From: Candidatus Ancillula trichonymphae ImTpAt
GTDB lineage: Bacteria; Actinomycetota; Actinomycetes; Actinomycetales; Bifidobacteriaceae
DNA: 7,977 bases
NCBI GenBank assembly: GCA_000485475.1
Contig: AXYY01000116.1
Span: forward strand, 1 to 7,977
Direction of reading: 5' to 3'
The position numbers were made by a program, and so were the translations under genes. This document shows positions 1 through 6,558 of this stretch, one piece after another. Under the pieces are notes generated by a model. It was not told the DNA's origin. It did no database searches and was given only the letters and a program-made list of their open reading frames with translations. The first letter of the stretch is position 1, and every line of letters begins with the position of its first letter.

Positions 1-678
1 GGAGTTGTGTTCGCGGTCAGTTATTTAAACATTCTGGTGGTTCCGTACAGGTTACGCATTGCAATTGTTGCAATAGTCTGCGCAGTAATTACTAATCTAC
101 TACTTTTAACTGTTCAAGAGGTGAACTTCAACCAGAAGATTGTTGGTGAACTTACAACTGTGCTTCTGTTAATATTCTGCCTGGCATTTGTGAGCGAGAT
201 GTTGAAAAAGGACAGGAATATGTTGATCAAGTCCATCGCGAATACAGTTTCACTCGAGCTTTTTGTTGTGTTATTCTGCGGTTATTTTCTTGCTCTAAAA
301 CTTTTCTGCGGAATTTTTGCAGGATATGTTGCACTCATACTTGCTCCGTTTGTCGCAGTTGGGTTGGTTTACAGCATTATTGCAGGAATTGAACACTTTT
401 TTACGCGGTTGATGACTCAAAGTGTACGCATTCGCATCGGAGTTTGTGTATATGCACTTTCAGTTTTCGCATTTTGTCATACACTTCCACTTCTTACTAG
501 TAGATTTATTATACGAACATCTGACATTCCCTTCGCACTTATCCCCGGAGTGCTCGCGCTATGCATTACAAATGCACAATTTGGGGAGGATAGGTCTATT
601 TTTGGTGCCTTAACACGCGCCTTGTTCCCAATATGTGTACTTGGAATCACCGCATATGTGGTTTGTGTCGCAGTTTAG
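1..678 (+). CDS. Polytopic membrane protein, 5' end probably outside the window
   Basis: The frame is open from base 1 to a TAG at 676-678. A GTG at 7-9 could start a 223-residue protein, but the only Shine-Dalgarno-like bases (GGAG at 1-4) lie two bases from it, too close. The gene therefore probably begins upstream and I call it 5' partial. Counting from that GTG, hydrophobic stretches fall near residues 14-36, 46-63, 80-103, 105-127, 142-164, 172-188 and 200-222, giving six or seven membrane passes with short charged loops (for example KKDR near 67-70). I do not recognise the family and see no catalytic motif, so transporter, lipid enzyme or envelope factor remain open. It has no internal stops, unlike most neighbours, so it is probably still functional. 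The next small gene starts ten bases after its stop, which suggests co-transcription. Confidence 0.6.
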   Translation, partial: GVVFAVSYLNILVVPYRLRIAIVAIVCAVITNLLLLTVQEVNFNQKIVGELTTVLLLIFCLAFVSEMLKKDRNMLIKSIANTVSLELFVVLFCGYFLALKLFCGIFAGYVALILAPFVAVGLVYSIIAGIEHFFTRLMTQSVRIRIGVCVYALSVFAFCHTLPLLTSRFIIRTSDIPFALIPGVLALCITNAQFGEDRSIFGALTRALFPICVLGITAYVVCVAV

Positions 679-687
679 AGGAGAGAA

Positions 688-837
688 ATGTTATCAGCGA
701 TTATTCAACTGTTCATCTTAGGAGTTGCACTTTTAACACTTGTGCTGGTGTGCACACGCATGATTTTCAAGATGTTGACCAATCGACACAAGTCACAAAC
801 TGCTAAAAAAGGTAAAGGAGCTAATTATAAAGATTGA
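688..837 (+). CDS. Small single-pass membrane protein (49 aa)
   Basis: An ATG at 688 is preceded by AGGAG at 679-683 with four bases between, a strong ribosome site starting right after the upstream stop codon. The 49-residue product has one hydrophobic helix at about residues 4-23 (LFILGVALLTLVLVC core), then a basic cytoplasmic tail rich in Lys, Arg and Asn, ending in YKD and a TGA. The topology predicted from the positive tail is N-out, C-in. No family is recognised. The position and ribosome site argue that it is a real gene of the same transcript as the membrane protein before it, possibly an accessory subunit. Its 3' end carries a second Shine-Dalgarno (AAAGGAG, 814-820) serving the nitrobindin-like gene that overlaps it. 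Confidence 0.6.
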   Translation: MLSAIIQLFILGVALLTLVLVCTRMIFKMLTNRHKSQTAKKGKGANYKD

Positions 838-1373
838 AGTACCTGCGGACCTGGAATAAGACGCATATCCTTTAGCGTGGCTACTAGGACAGTGGCGCGA
901 CTCTGTACTTTGTTGGTGGCAACTGGGGAGTTGAAACTGCGGAAGCGAAAACTACAACAAGTTTTAAGGCGCGTGGAAAAGTTGTAGAATATAAAGCAGT
1001 TGTTGCGGTTTCTGAAAAATTATACTTCAAGAAGTTGGAAACTGGAAGATTTTGCCCGAGCGACCTGAATTGTTAATCGATCCTCAACTTTTTCCGCTCG
1101 AAATCAACACGCGCAGTTACTGGTTCAATGCGGAAACTGCAACGCTAAGTTCTGAGTACGTCGGAGTTATAGATAAGGGACGAGTTGAAGTTGTTGCAAA
1201 GAACATTCATTTGCTCGAGCCTAGTGCAAAAATTGGAGACAAGACTTTCAACGAGCTGAGCTCCAAAAAACAGATGTTCGGTTATGTCAACTCAAGATTA
1301 CTCTGGGCATATGACATGGGGTTTTGCGATGAAAGTGCCGCATCAATCTTCGCTGGAAGCACATGCTGCGTAA
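827..1373 (+). pseudogene. Nitrobindin-like heme-binding beta-barrel (FABP/DUF1794 family), broken
   Basis: Pieces in three frames join into one protein of the nitrobindin/THAP4-type beta-barrel family, which binds heme and is common in actinobacteria. The N-terminus reads KIEVPADLE, then YPLAWLLGQW, the family's conserved G-x-W opening strand. The middle holds TRSYWF and GRVEVVA, and the end has FGYVNSRLLWAYDM followed by a Pro-His pair at 1338-1343 matching the family's C-terminal histidine, the heme ligand. Lesions: a TAA at 857-859; a frame change near 896; a missing T in the T run at 1050-1053; and one extra base near 1334. With all frames followed the gene ends at TAA 1371-1373. A good ribosome site (AAAGGAG, 814-820) points to an ATA at 827 where an ATG is expected, so the start also seems lost. 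The family call rests on motif order, not a search. Confidence 0.72.
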
Positions 1374-1706
1374 CTAATCCGCACGCTTGATGTCAGCTTT
1401 TGGATTACCATCTTCATCAGTTACAATCGTCATGTAGAACCTTTCGTTATCTTTGTTGAACACTTCAACTCGTGCATCAGTAGATGAAGAACGCTTCTTC
1501 AACAAAAAGTATTTGACAATAAAACTAGTCCCTATAATAAACAGCAAAATTGCCCAAAGAACATCAAGTATATAGGATAACCAGCCAAAAATGCGTGGCA
1601 CAAACCCCAATGAAATCATAATCAGCACAACTCCAACGACAAGTCTAAAAACGGACGGTTCGGGATTTCCATTTCCGGTTTTGTGTGCGTAGTACTTTAC
1701 GTTCAT
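1374..1706 (-). CDS. Small two-helix membrane protein with charged cytoplasmic tail (110 aa)
   Basis: An intact minus-strand ORF runs from ATG (1704-1706) to TAG (1374-1376). A short polar N-terminus is followed by two hydrophobic helices, about residues 19-41 and 45-69, then KKR and a hydrophilic tail of about 40 residues containing DEDGNPKADIKR. The helix-glycine-tryptophan-helix pattern loosely resembles LiaI/LiaF- or PspC-type membrane modules of envelope-stress proteins, but this is resemblance only. Its stop directly adjoins the stop of the broken nitrobindin-like gene, so the two converge with no spacer and no visible terminator. It carries no lesions although its neighbours on both sides are pseudogenes, which suggests that it is under selection. 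It is divergently oriented to the ABC exporter genes. Confidence 0.6.
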   Translation of the reverse strand: MNVKYYAHKTGNGNPEPSVFRLVVGVVLIMISLGFVPRIFGWLSYILDVLWAILLFIIGTSFIVKYFLLKKRSSSTDARVEVFNKDNERFYMTIVTDEDGNPKADIKRAD

Positions 1707-1712
1707 GGCTCC

Positions 1713-1718
1713 ATTATG
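1713..1718 (-). promoter_or_regulatory. Possible -10 element for the minus-strand membrane gene
   Basis: On the minus strand a CATAAT hexamer ends six bases before the ATG at 1706. That spacing would put the transcription start at or next to the start codon, giving a leaderless mRNA, which is common in actinobacteria. No good -35 hexamer lies at the right distance, and the GGAG that overlaps this site is too close to the ATG to be an ideal ribosome site. Weak evidence. Confidence 0.3.
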
Positions 1719-1776
1719 TCACGACTTTAGGTAAATCTAGACGAGATTTGCACATGGTCGTAACTGCACTCGCATA

Positions 1777-1811
1777 AAACTTATGAAATTCTTAGAATTT
1801 ACATAAAGTTT
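1777..1811. promoter_or_regulatory. Bulged AT-rich palindrome upstream of the ABC promoter (operator candidate)
   Basis: AAACTTATGAAATTC (1777-1791) pairs with GAATTTACATAAAGTTT (1795-1811) around a TTA loop. This gives 15 base pairs broken only by single unpaired A residues at 1801 and 1805. The site ends eleven bases before the -35 hexamer at 1822, a usual location for a regulator-binding site. Alternatively it is an intrinsic terminator remnant, since a short T-rich stretch follows, but the stem has few G-C pairs. A function is inferred from position only. Confidence 0.4.
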
Positions 1812-1821
1812 TGTTGACTAT

Positions 1822-1850
1822 TTGACAAGTAAGGAGGGTAGGTTTATAAT
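1822..1850 (+). promoter_or_regulatory. Consensus sigma70-type promoter driving the ABC exporter region
   Basis: TTGACA at 1822-1827 and TATAAT at 1845-1850 are both exact consensus hexamers and the spacer is exactly 17 bases. Transcription should begin near 1857, giving a leader of about 95 bases before the first ABC gene. A second TTGACT at 1814-1819 has no -10 at the right distance. The spacer also contains AAGGAGGG, which is probably coincidental because it lies upstream of the expected start of transcription. No other gene lies between here and the ABC genes, so they are the likely target. Confidence 0.75.
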
Positions 1851-1952
1851 GAAACCGGTGTTGGCTGTATTGTCTACGTCGTGTGCGAGTTGGTTGCAGT
1901 TTACTAGTTCTGACTGGACGTGGCGAGTAGTGGAAATTTGGTTGTAGTGGAG

Positions 1953-3587
1953 ATGAGGTTGTAGATTAAGGTGTGGAGACGGTACTTGATGCCGTACAAG
2001 AAGTGGATTGTACCTATTTTGGTGTTACAAACTCTTCAAGCTGCATGTACGGATTTACTTGCCAAACATGAACGCGCACATAATTGACAACGGCGTAACA
2101 AAAGGTGACATGAACTTTATGTGCGTGAGGGTAGTCTTATGTTGTTAATTACTGTTCTGCAGATTATTTTCTCAATAGTTGCAACATCTTTGGAGCAAAG
2201 GCAGCACTTCGCATGGCACTTGACGTTCGGCATGACATCTACGAGAAAGTGCAGAACTTCTCAGTACGTGAGGTCTCCAAGTTCGGCACACCAACACTTA
2301 TAACACGCTCGACGAGTGACATTTAGCAGATTGCGCAGATCACCTTTTTCTTCATGACTATGATCGTTTCTGCACCGATTATGCTAGTTGGTGAAGTGGT
2401 AATATCGCTCGAGCAGAATGTGAAACTATCTGGAGTTATCGTGGCAACTATTCCTATTGTTGCTTTGGTTGTCGTCATATTCTTGCTGAAGGCAACACCG
2501 TACTTTAAGATTTTTCAGAAAGTGACGAACCGCTTGAATGAGAGATCTTGCGCGAGCAAATTTCAGGTGCAAGAGTGGTGCGGGCGTTCGTAAAAGAGAA
2601 GCACGAAGAGCGCAGGTTCGCCAAGTCAAATGACGAGTTGTATTCGCTAAATGTAACAGTTGGCGGTTTATGACTATGCTGTTACCGATTTTCATGCTGA
2701 CTATTAACATTGCTGCAATACTCGCAATTATGTGGTTCGGCGGTATTCACAACATGGAGGTTGGTGCAATAACTGCATTCGTTAATTATACACCATGTAT
2801 ATTACATATTCTCAATTCTAATATTATCGATGGTCTTCATGTTTCTACCGCGCGCTGAAGTTTCAGCCAGGCGTATTCAAGAAGTTTTAGAGACGAAAAC
2901 AACAGTTGAAATAAATGAGAATCCGATTCATCTGGAAAGTGCGAAGGGGCTGATTGAATTTCAAGGCGTTGCATTTAGATATGCGGGTGTTAGTAGTAGT
3001 AGTGTTCTTGAAGACATAAACTTCACTGCAAAGCCCGGTGAAACTACCGCAATTATCGGATCAACCGGTTCTGGTAAATCTACGCTTTTGAATTTAATTC
3101 CACGCCTGTATACTGATGGTGTGAAATACTGTTCAGTGGAACCGTTGCGATAATCTGCGGTTTGGAAAAGATGACGCAACAGAAGAAGAGATGTATGAAG
3201 CACTTGAAATCGCTCAAGCGCGTAGATTTCTTGAGGAAAAAGCTGAAGATGGAGAATCACCACTAGATTTGCCAGTTGCACAAGGAGCCACGAATTTTCT
3301 GGTGGACAAAAACAGCGCCTTTCGATTGCTCGTGCGATTATTCTCGTAAACCCCAAGTGTATCTATTCGACGACTTATTTTCTGCACTTAACTACACAAC
3401 TGATTCCTTATTCCGGGCGTCATCGAAAACCATTACTGCAGATGCGACAGTTATAATAGTTGCACAAAGAGTTTCTACGATTCGGCACACAGATAACATA
3501 TTAGTTGTAAATGATGGACAACTTGTCGGCAGCGGAAAATATGAAGAATTACTTGAAAAATGTGGGACATATGAGGCATTGAGGTAG
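1953..3587 (+). pseudogene. ABC exporter half-transporter, degenerate-site subunit, heavily frameshifted
   Basis: Following the frames restores a type IV exporter subunit (TM domain then ATPase) of the heterodimeric multidrug class typified by TM287/288. Landmarks are WRRYLMPYKKW at the start, LPNMNAHIIDNGV in TM1-TM2, DVRHDIYEKVQNFSVREVSK and FGTPTLITRSTSDI in the coupling region, Walker A GSTGSGKST (within 3058-3090), signature NFSGGQKQRLSIARA (from 3293), Walker B VYLFDD, D-loop SALN and the switch VAQRVSTI. Asp replaces the catalytic Glu and Gln replaces the switch His, marking the non-hydrolysing site of such pairs. Lesions include frame changes near 2058, 2119, 2187, 2541, 2668, 2829, 3148, 3297 and 3343, a TAG at 2324 and a loss of about 100 bases near 3120. 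The start is uncertain: ATG 1953 meets TAG at 1962, and GTG 1971 is the alternative. The 3' end has no lesion after 3345. Confidence 0.85.
2991..3003 (+). repeat. Short TAG/AGT trinucleotide repeat
   Basis: Four tandem AGT units occupy 2992-3003, preceded by a T that starts the TAG phase. In the local reading frame they encode four serines between the beta-strand YAGV and VLEDINF of the first ABC protein's ATPase domain, where relatives usually have a short variable turn. It is probably a slippage expansion in a loop. Confidence 0.4.
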
Positions 3588-3590
3588 GAG
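3586..3590 (+). promoter_or_regulatory. Ribosome site fixing the start of the second ABC gene
   Basis: AGGAG begins inside the stop codon of the first ABC gene and lies five bases before ATG 3596. This sets the original start of the second subunit and shows that the pair was translated from one mRNA. Confidence 0.6.
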
Positions 3591-3595
3591 AAATT

Positions 3596-5695
3596 ATGGC
3601 TGAAAAAAGATAACTACCAGTAAATCAGTTGCTGCAGGAAAAATGCCCGGAAGAGGTCACCACAGCGTTGAGAAAGCAAAAAACTTGAAGTCAACACTCT
3701 GGCGGTTGGTGCGCATGATACTGGAATACAAAATGCGTCTTGCTGTTGTACTAATCGCGCTGACCACTGCCGCACGCTGAGTGCAATTGCTCCCAAAGCT
3801 CTGGGAAATGCGACGAACACGCTTTTTGACGGACTGAGATGAATAAAACTATTACAAAAGCATTGAATCGCAACTGCCCAAGGGCGCGCATCTTGACAGT
3901 GTGAAAAGTGCAGTTAGTGACCAAGATGGATATTTAAGTGTGGATAAACTCAAGAAGTTCATTGAGCAAAAAGAAAAGGCAGGTGCAAGCACAGGTTCAG
4001 CGCACGCCAAAAAAACGCACTAGTTGTTGACTCTAGTAGTGTTTCAAAAGGTCCAGTTGACATCTCGAAAATTGAAAATATGTTGTCAACCATGAGGATC
4101 AAGATTGGTGCAAGTGTAGATTTTACTAAATTCGCACTACTACTTCTGTGGGTTGCTGTTATCTACTTGCTGAACTTTATGCTACGGTCCATTTTTGGTT
4201 GGATTTCTGTGCGGATAATTTCAGATGTTGGACGAACTCTCCGCCAAAAAATTGAAGAGAAACTCTGGAAGTTACCGCTTAGTTACTTCGACAAAACCAG
4301 TTGTGGTAAAATTATGAGTAAAACCACTAATGACTTGGACAACATTACATAAACGCTGAATCAAAGTTGGAGGTGATCTGATATATATGTCGTTCATGGT
4401 GATTTCAGTTGTTGTAATGATGTTCACCGTTTCCCCACTGCTTGCAGTTGTCGCACTTTTAACAGTTCCAATTTCGTTCGGGCTGATTTCGCTCGTCATG
4501 AAGAAGTCGCAGCCGCAGTTTAAGGCGCAGTGGAAAATAACTAGTGAACTTATAATGGCAACGTTGAAGAGAGTTTTACTGGTCATGCAGTTATCAAGAC
4601 GTATGGGCAAAAAGTAAGTTCATGGACAAGTTCACAAAACAGAACACCGAACTATTTGATGCAAGTTTTAAGGCACAGTTCATTTCAGGTACGATTTTAT
4701 GCCGGTGATGACACATTTGTCACCAACCTCAACTATGTAGTTGTTGCAATAATTGGTGCTGTTAGAATAAGCAACGGACTGATGACTCTCGGTGATGTAC
4801 AGACATTTATCCAATATTCTATAGGCAGTACTCGCAACCACTGGGTTAGATTTCGCAGATGATGAATTTACTGCAGTCCGGTGCTGCTTCCGCTGAACGC
4901 GTCTTCGAGTTGCTTGATCAGGAGGAAGAAAATGACGAGTCTGGACTTTTGCAGGAGAAGTTTACTACAACTGGACATATACAGTTCAAAAATGTCAACT
5001 TCAGTTACGACCCAGAAGTTCCACTATTAAGGACCTGAACTTATTAACAGCCAAGCCTGGTGAGACGATTGCAATTGTTGGACCAACTGGAGCTGGAAAA
5101 ACTACAGTTCTGAATTTGATTATGCGGTATTGTGACATCAACAGCGGTAGTATTCTGCTCAATGATGTGGAGACTCGCAACATCAGTCGTCAAGCACTTC
5201 GTTCAAATATTGGAATGGTTTTGCAGGACACATGGCTCTTTGGTGGCACGATTGAGGAGAACTTGAAATATATTCTCTACCAGACTTGAAGACAATAACT
5301 GATGAGGAGTTTTACGAAACCATGCATGTAATTTATGTGGATCATTTTGTCAAATCACTTCCGGATGGTTACTAAACTGTATTAAATGATGAAGCATCAG
5401 TACTCTCAGTAGGCGAAAAACAGTTGTTGACAATTGCGCACGCATTTTTAGCGGATCCAGATATTCTTATTCTTGATGAGGCAACATCTTCAGTTGATAC
5501 GCGAACAGAGAGGTGCTTGTGCAAAAGACGATGAATGCACTACGCTCAAATAGGACTAGTTTCGTCATCGCGCATAGACTTTCGACGATTCGAGATGCGG
5601 ATATAATCTTGTTCATGGAAAGTGGACGCATTGTTGAGCAAGGTAATCACGCAGAACTGATTAGTTTAGATGGTAGATATGCTAAGTTGTATTAA
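3596..5695 (+). pseudogene. ABC exporter half-transporter, catalytic-site subunit, heavily frameshifted
   Basis: This is the partner of the preceding subunit. Across frames it reads MAEK, MPGRGHHSVEKAKN, a first helix, LSAIAPKALGNATNTLFDGL, a long Lys/Ser-rich external insert (about 3839-4110), more helices, LPLSYFDKTSCGKIMSK then TNDLDNIT, SQPQFKAQWK, GHAVIKTYGQK, LGDVQTFIQY and SGAASAERVFELLDQEEE. The ATPase has Walker A GPTGAGKTT (from 5080), Q-loop MVLQDTWLF, a divergent signature LSVGEKQ in place of LSGGQ, Walker B ILILDEATSSVD with the catalytic Glu, and the switch IAHRLSTI with its His. This site was therefore the hydrolytic one. Lesions: shortened A runs (3603-3608, 4009-4015, 4609-4613), frame changes near 3771, 3836, 3865, 4367, 4552, 4700, 4715, 4822, 5032 and 5273, an extra AG at 5511-5512, and stops at 4350, 4379, 4847 and 5373. 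It ends with TAA at 5693. Confidence 0.87.
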
Positions 5696-5721
5696 TCCCC
5701 AGTTTGAAAACAGTGCCGAAG

Positions 5722-6113
5722 ATGAAGAAGACGCATAGTCTAGTTTTGGTATTTCTTGCTGGAGCATTTGGAGCAATGTTGCGGCATATGCTAACTGTTG
5801 GTCTTCACAGCAGAGGCATTGACGAGTGGTTCGCAACACTTAGTGTGAACTTAGCTGCAGGTTTGGTTGCGGGGTTTGTTGTCACAATCAGCTCAAATGT
5901 CCACGCATCAAAAACTTCTTCAAGAAATACGAAACAGTTGTCATCAGCGGCTTTCTGGGCGGTTTTTCAATTGTTGCTGCGGTTTCCTGGTTGAATTACC
6001 AACTGATGTTCGTTGACGCGCAGATCGCTTCTGCAGCAGTTTTCTTATTCTGCACTTATTTTGGGGCGTTCCTTTGTGCAAAGCTTGGTCAGTTCTCATC
6101 GCTAGTTCGTTGA
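5722..6113 (+). pseudogene. crcB: Fluoride channel CrcB/FluC, first copy, single frameshift
   Basis: FluC proteins are small four-helix channels that export fluoride as dual-topology or paired dimers. The opening LAGAFGAMLRHML matches the family's G-x-x-GA-x-x-R motif, SVNLAAGLVAGF matches the pore-lining N-x-x-G motif, and GFLGGF marks the third helix. The frame then breaks at the A run 5910-5914, where one A is missing; the rest continues in another frame (KYETVVISGFLGGFS to CAKLGQFSSLVR) to TGA at 6111-6113. Joined, it is about 130 residues, normal for the family. The helix-three signature TTFST is replaced by SIVAA, so this copy lacks the usual Phe and Ser/Thr residues there. TTG 5704 and GTG 5713 are alternative starts; ATG 5722 gives the most typical N-terminus, but none has a good ribosome site. 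With one lesion it may be freshly broken or a sequencing artefact. Confidence 0.75.
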
Positions 6114-6146
6114 GTAGTAGGGCTAAACACCAGAAAGTGCACCCAA

Positions 6147-6519
6147 ACGATAACTAGCGCCCTGGTCTTACTGCTCGTTGGAGTTTCTAGTGGATTGAGA
6201 ACTGTTTTGCGAGTTCTGTTGCTCAAAAGACGCCTGGATTTAAGACACTCTTGAAGATTAACATCGCTAGTAGTTTTTTAATTACTACGGCGAACTTGCT
6301 CATGTATTGTTTCAGAAACCCGTAGATAAGTGCCGTTCTTCGCGCAAGTTTTGGTGCTGGATTTTTTGGCGAATTCTCGTCATTTTCTGTGCTTGTGGTC
6401 AACTGCATGCAGGAAAAAGGCTCGTTAAAAAGAACTTGCCGACGATTTTAGGGGCAGTTTGTGCGTCACTTGTCGCAGCTGTTGTGGTGTGGTTGCTCAT
6501 GTGTCCACCAACAACTTGA
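6147..6519 (+). pseudogene. crcB: Fluoride channel CrcB/FluC, second copy, multiply broken
   Basis: The pieces are ALVLLLVGVSSGLRTVLR (G-x-x-x-GLR motif, helix one), FKTLLKINIASSFL (N motif, helix two), VLRASFGAGFFGEFSSFSV (helix three, keeping the Phe-x-Ser-Ser-Phe-Ser pattern missing from copy one) and LPTILGAVCASLVAAVVVWL (helix four), ending in TGA 6517-6519. The first break is a one-base loss near 6232, the second a TAG at 6323-6325, and the third a missing A in the run 6427-6431. No start codon is visible in the first frame; an ACG at 6147 lies where a start is expected. The two copies have complementary motifs, as in two-gene fluoride channels whose products pair. The coding region ends just before the dnaA promoter. 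Confidence 0.78.
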
Positions 6520-6522
6520 GTA

Positions 6523-6531
6523 TGTTATAAT
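6523..6531 (+). promoter_or_regulatory. Extended -10 promoter of dnaA
   Basis: TG, one base, then an exact TATAAT (6526-6531) form an extended -10 element. No -35 hexamer sits 16-18 bases upstream, which extended -10 promoters can do without. A start near 6538 would leave a leader of about 20 bases. It lies just past the stop of the second crcB copy, so dnaA does not depend on the decayed genes upstream. Confidence 0.65.
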
Positions 6532-6547
6532 GAGCCTGAGAAGTTTT

Positions 6548-6554
6548 GAGGAGG
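6548..6554 (+). promoter_or_regulatory. Strong Shine-Dalgarno that sets the TTG start of dnaA
   Basis: GAGGAGG is followed by four T residues and then TTG at 6559. An in-frame TGA at 6547-6549 overlaps this site and excludes any start further upstream. No other start codon occurs before the conserved N-terminal helix, so TTG is the start. Confidence 0.7.
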
Positions 6555-6558
6555 TTTT

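Noticed and set aside
1849..1947. Possible 32-codon leader ORF with AAGGAGGG at 1831-1838
   Set aside because: Its ATG overlaps the -10 hexamer and its ribosome site lies in the promoter spacer, so it would not be on the mRNA; the peptide shows no recognisable pattern.
2058..3343. Programmed ribosomal frameshifting in the ABC gene
   Set aside because: There are too many shifts, no consistent slippery heptamers or downstream structures, and an internal deletion that frameshifting could not repair.
2426..3356. Minus-strand ORFs (2426-2710 and 2961-3356)
   Set aside because: They lie opposite segments that match ABC exporter motifs on the plus strand; they are antisense shadows without ribosome sites.
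3614..5183. Minus-strand ORFs (3614-3820, 4272-4610, 5001-5183)
   Set aside because: All are antisense to the reconstructed second ABC subunit.
857..6325. Possible alternative genetic code with TAA/TAG read as glutamine
   Set aside because: dnaA has 473 sense codons with many CAA/CAG and no internal TAA/TAG, other open genes end in TAG at sensible points, and the same pseudogenes also contain frameshifts.
6501..6509. GTGTCCACC as a DnaA box upstream of dnaA
   Set aside because: Only seven of nine bases fit, it is single, and it lies within the crcB coding remnant; no cluster supports an origin.
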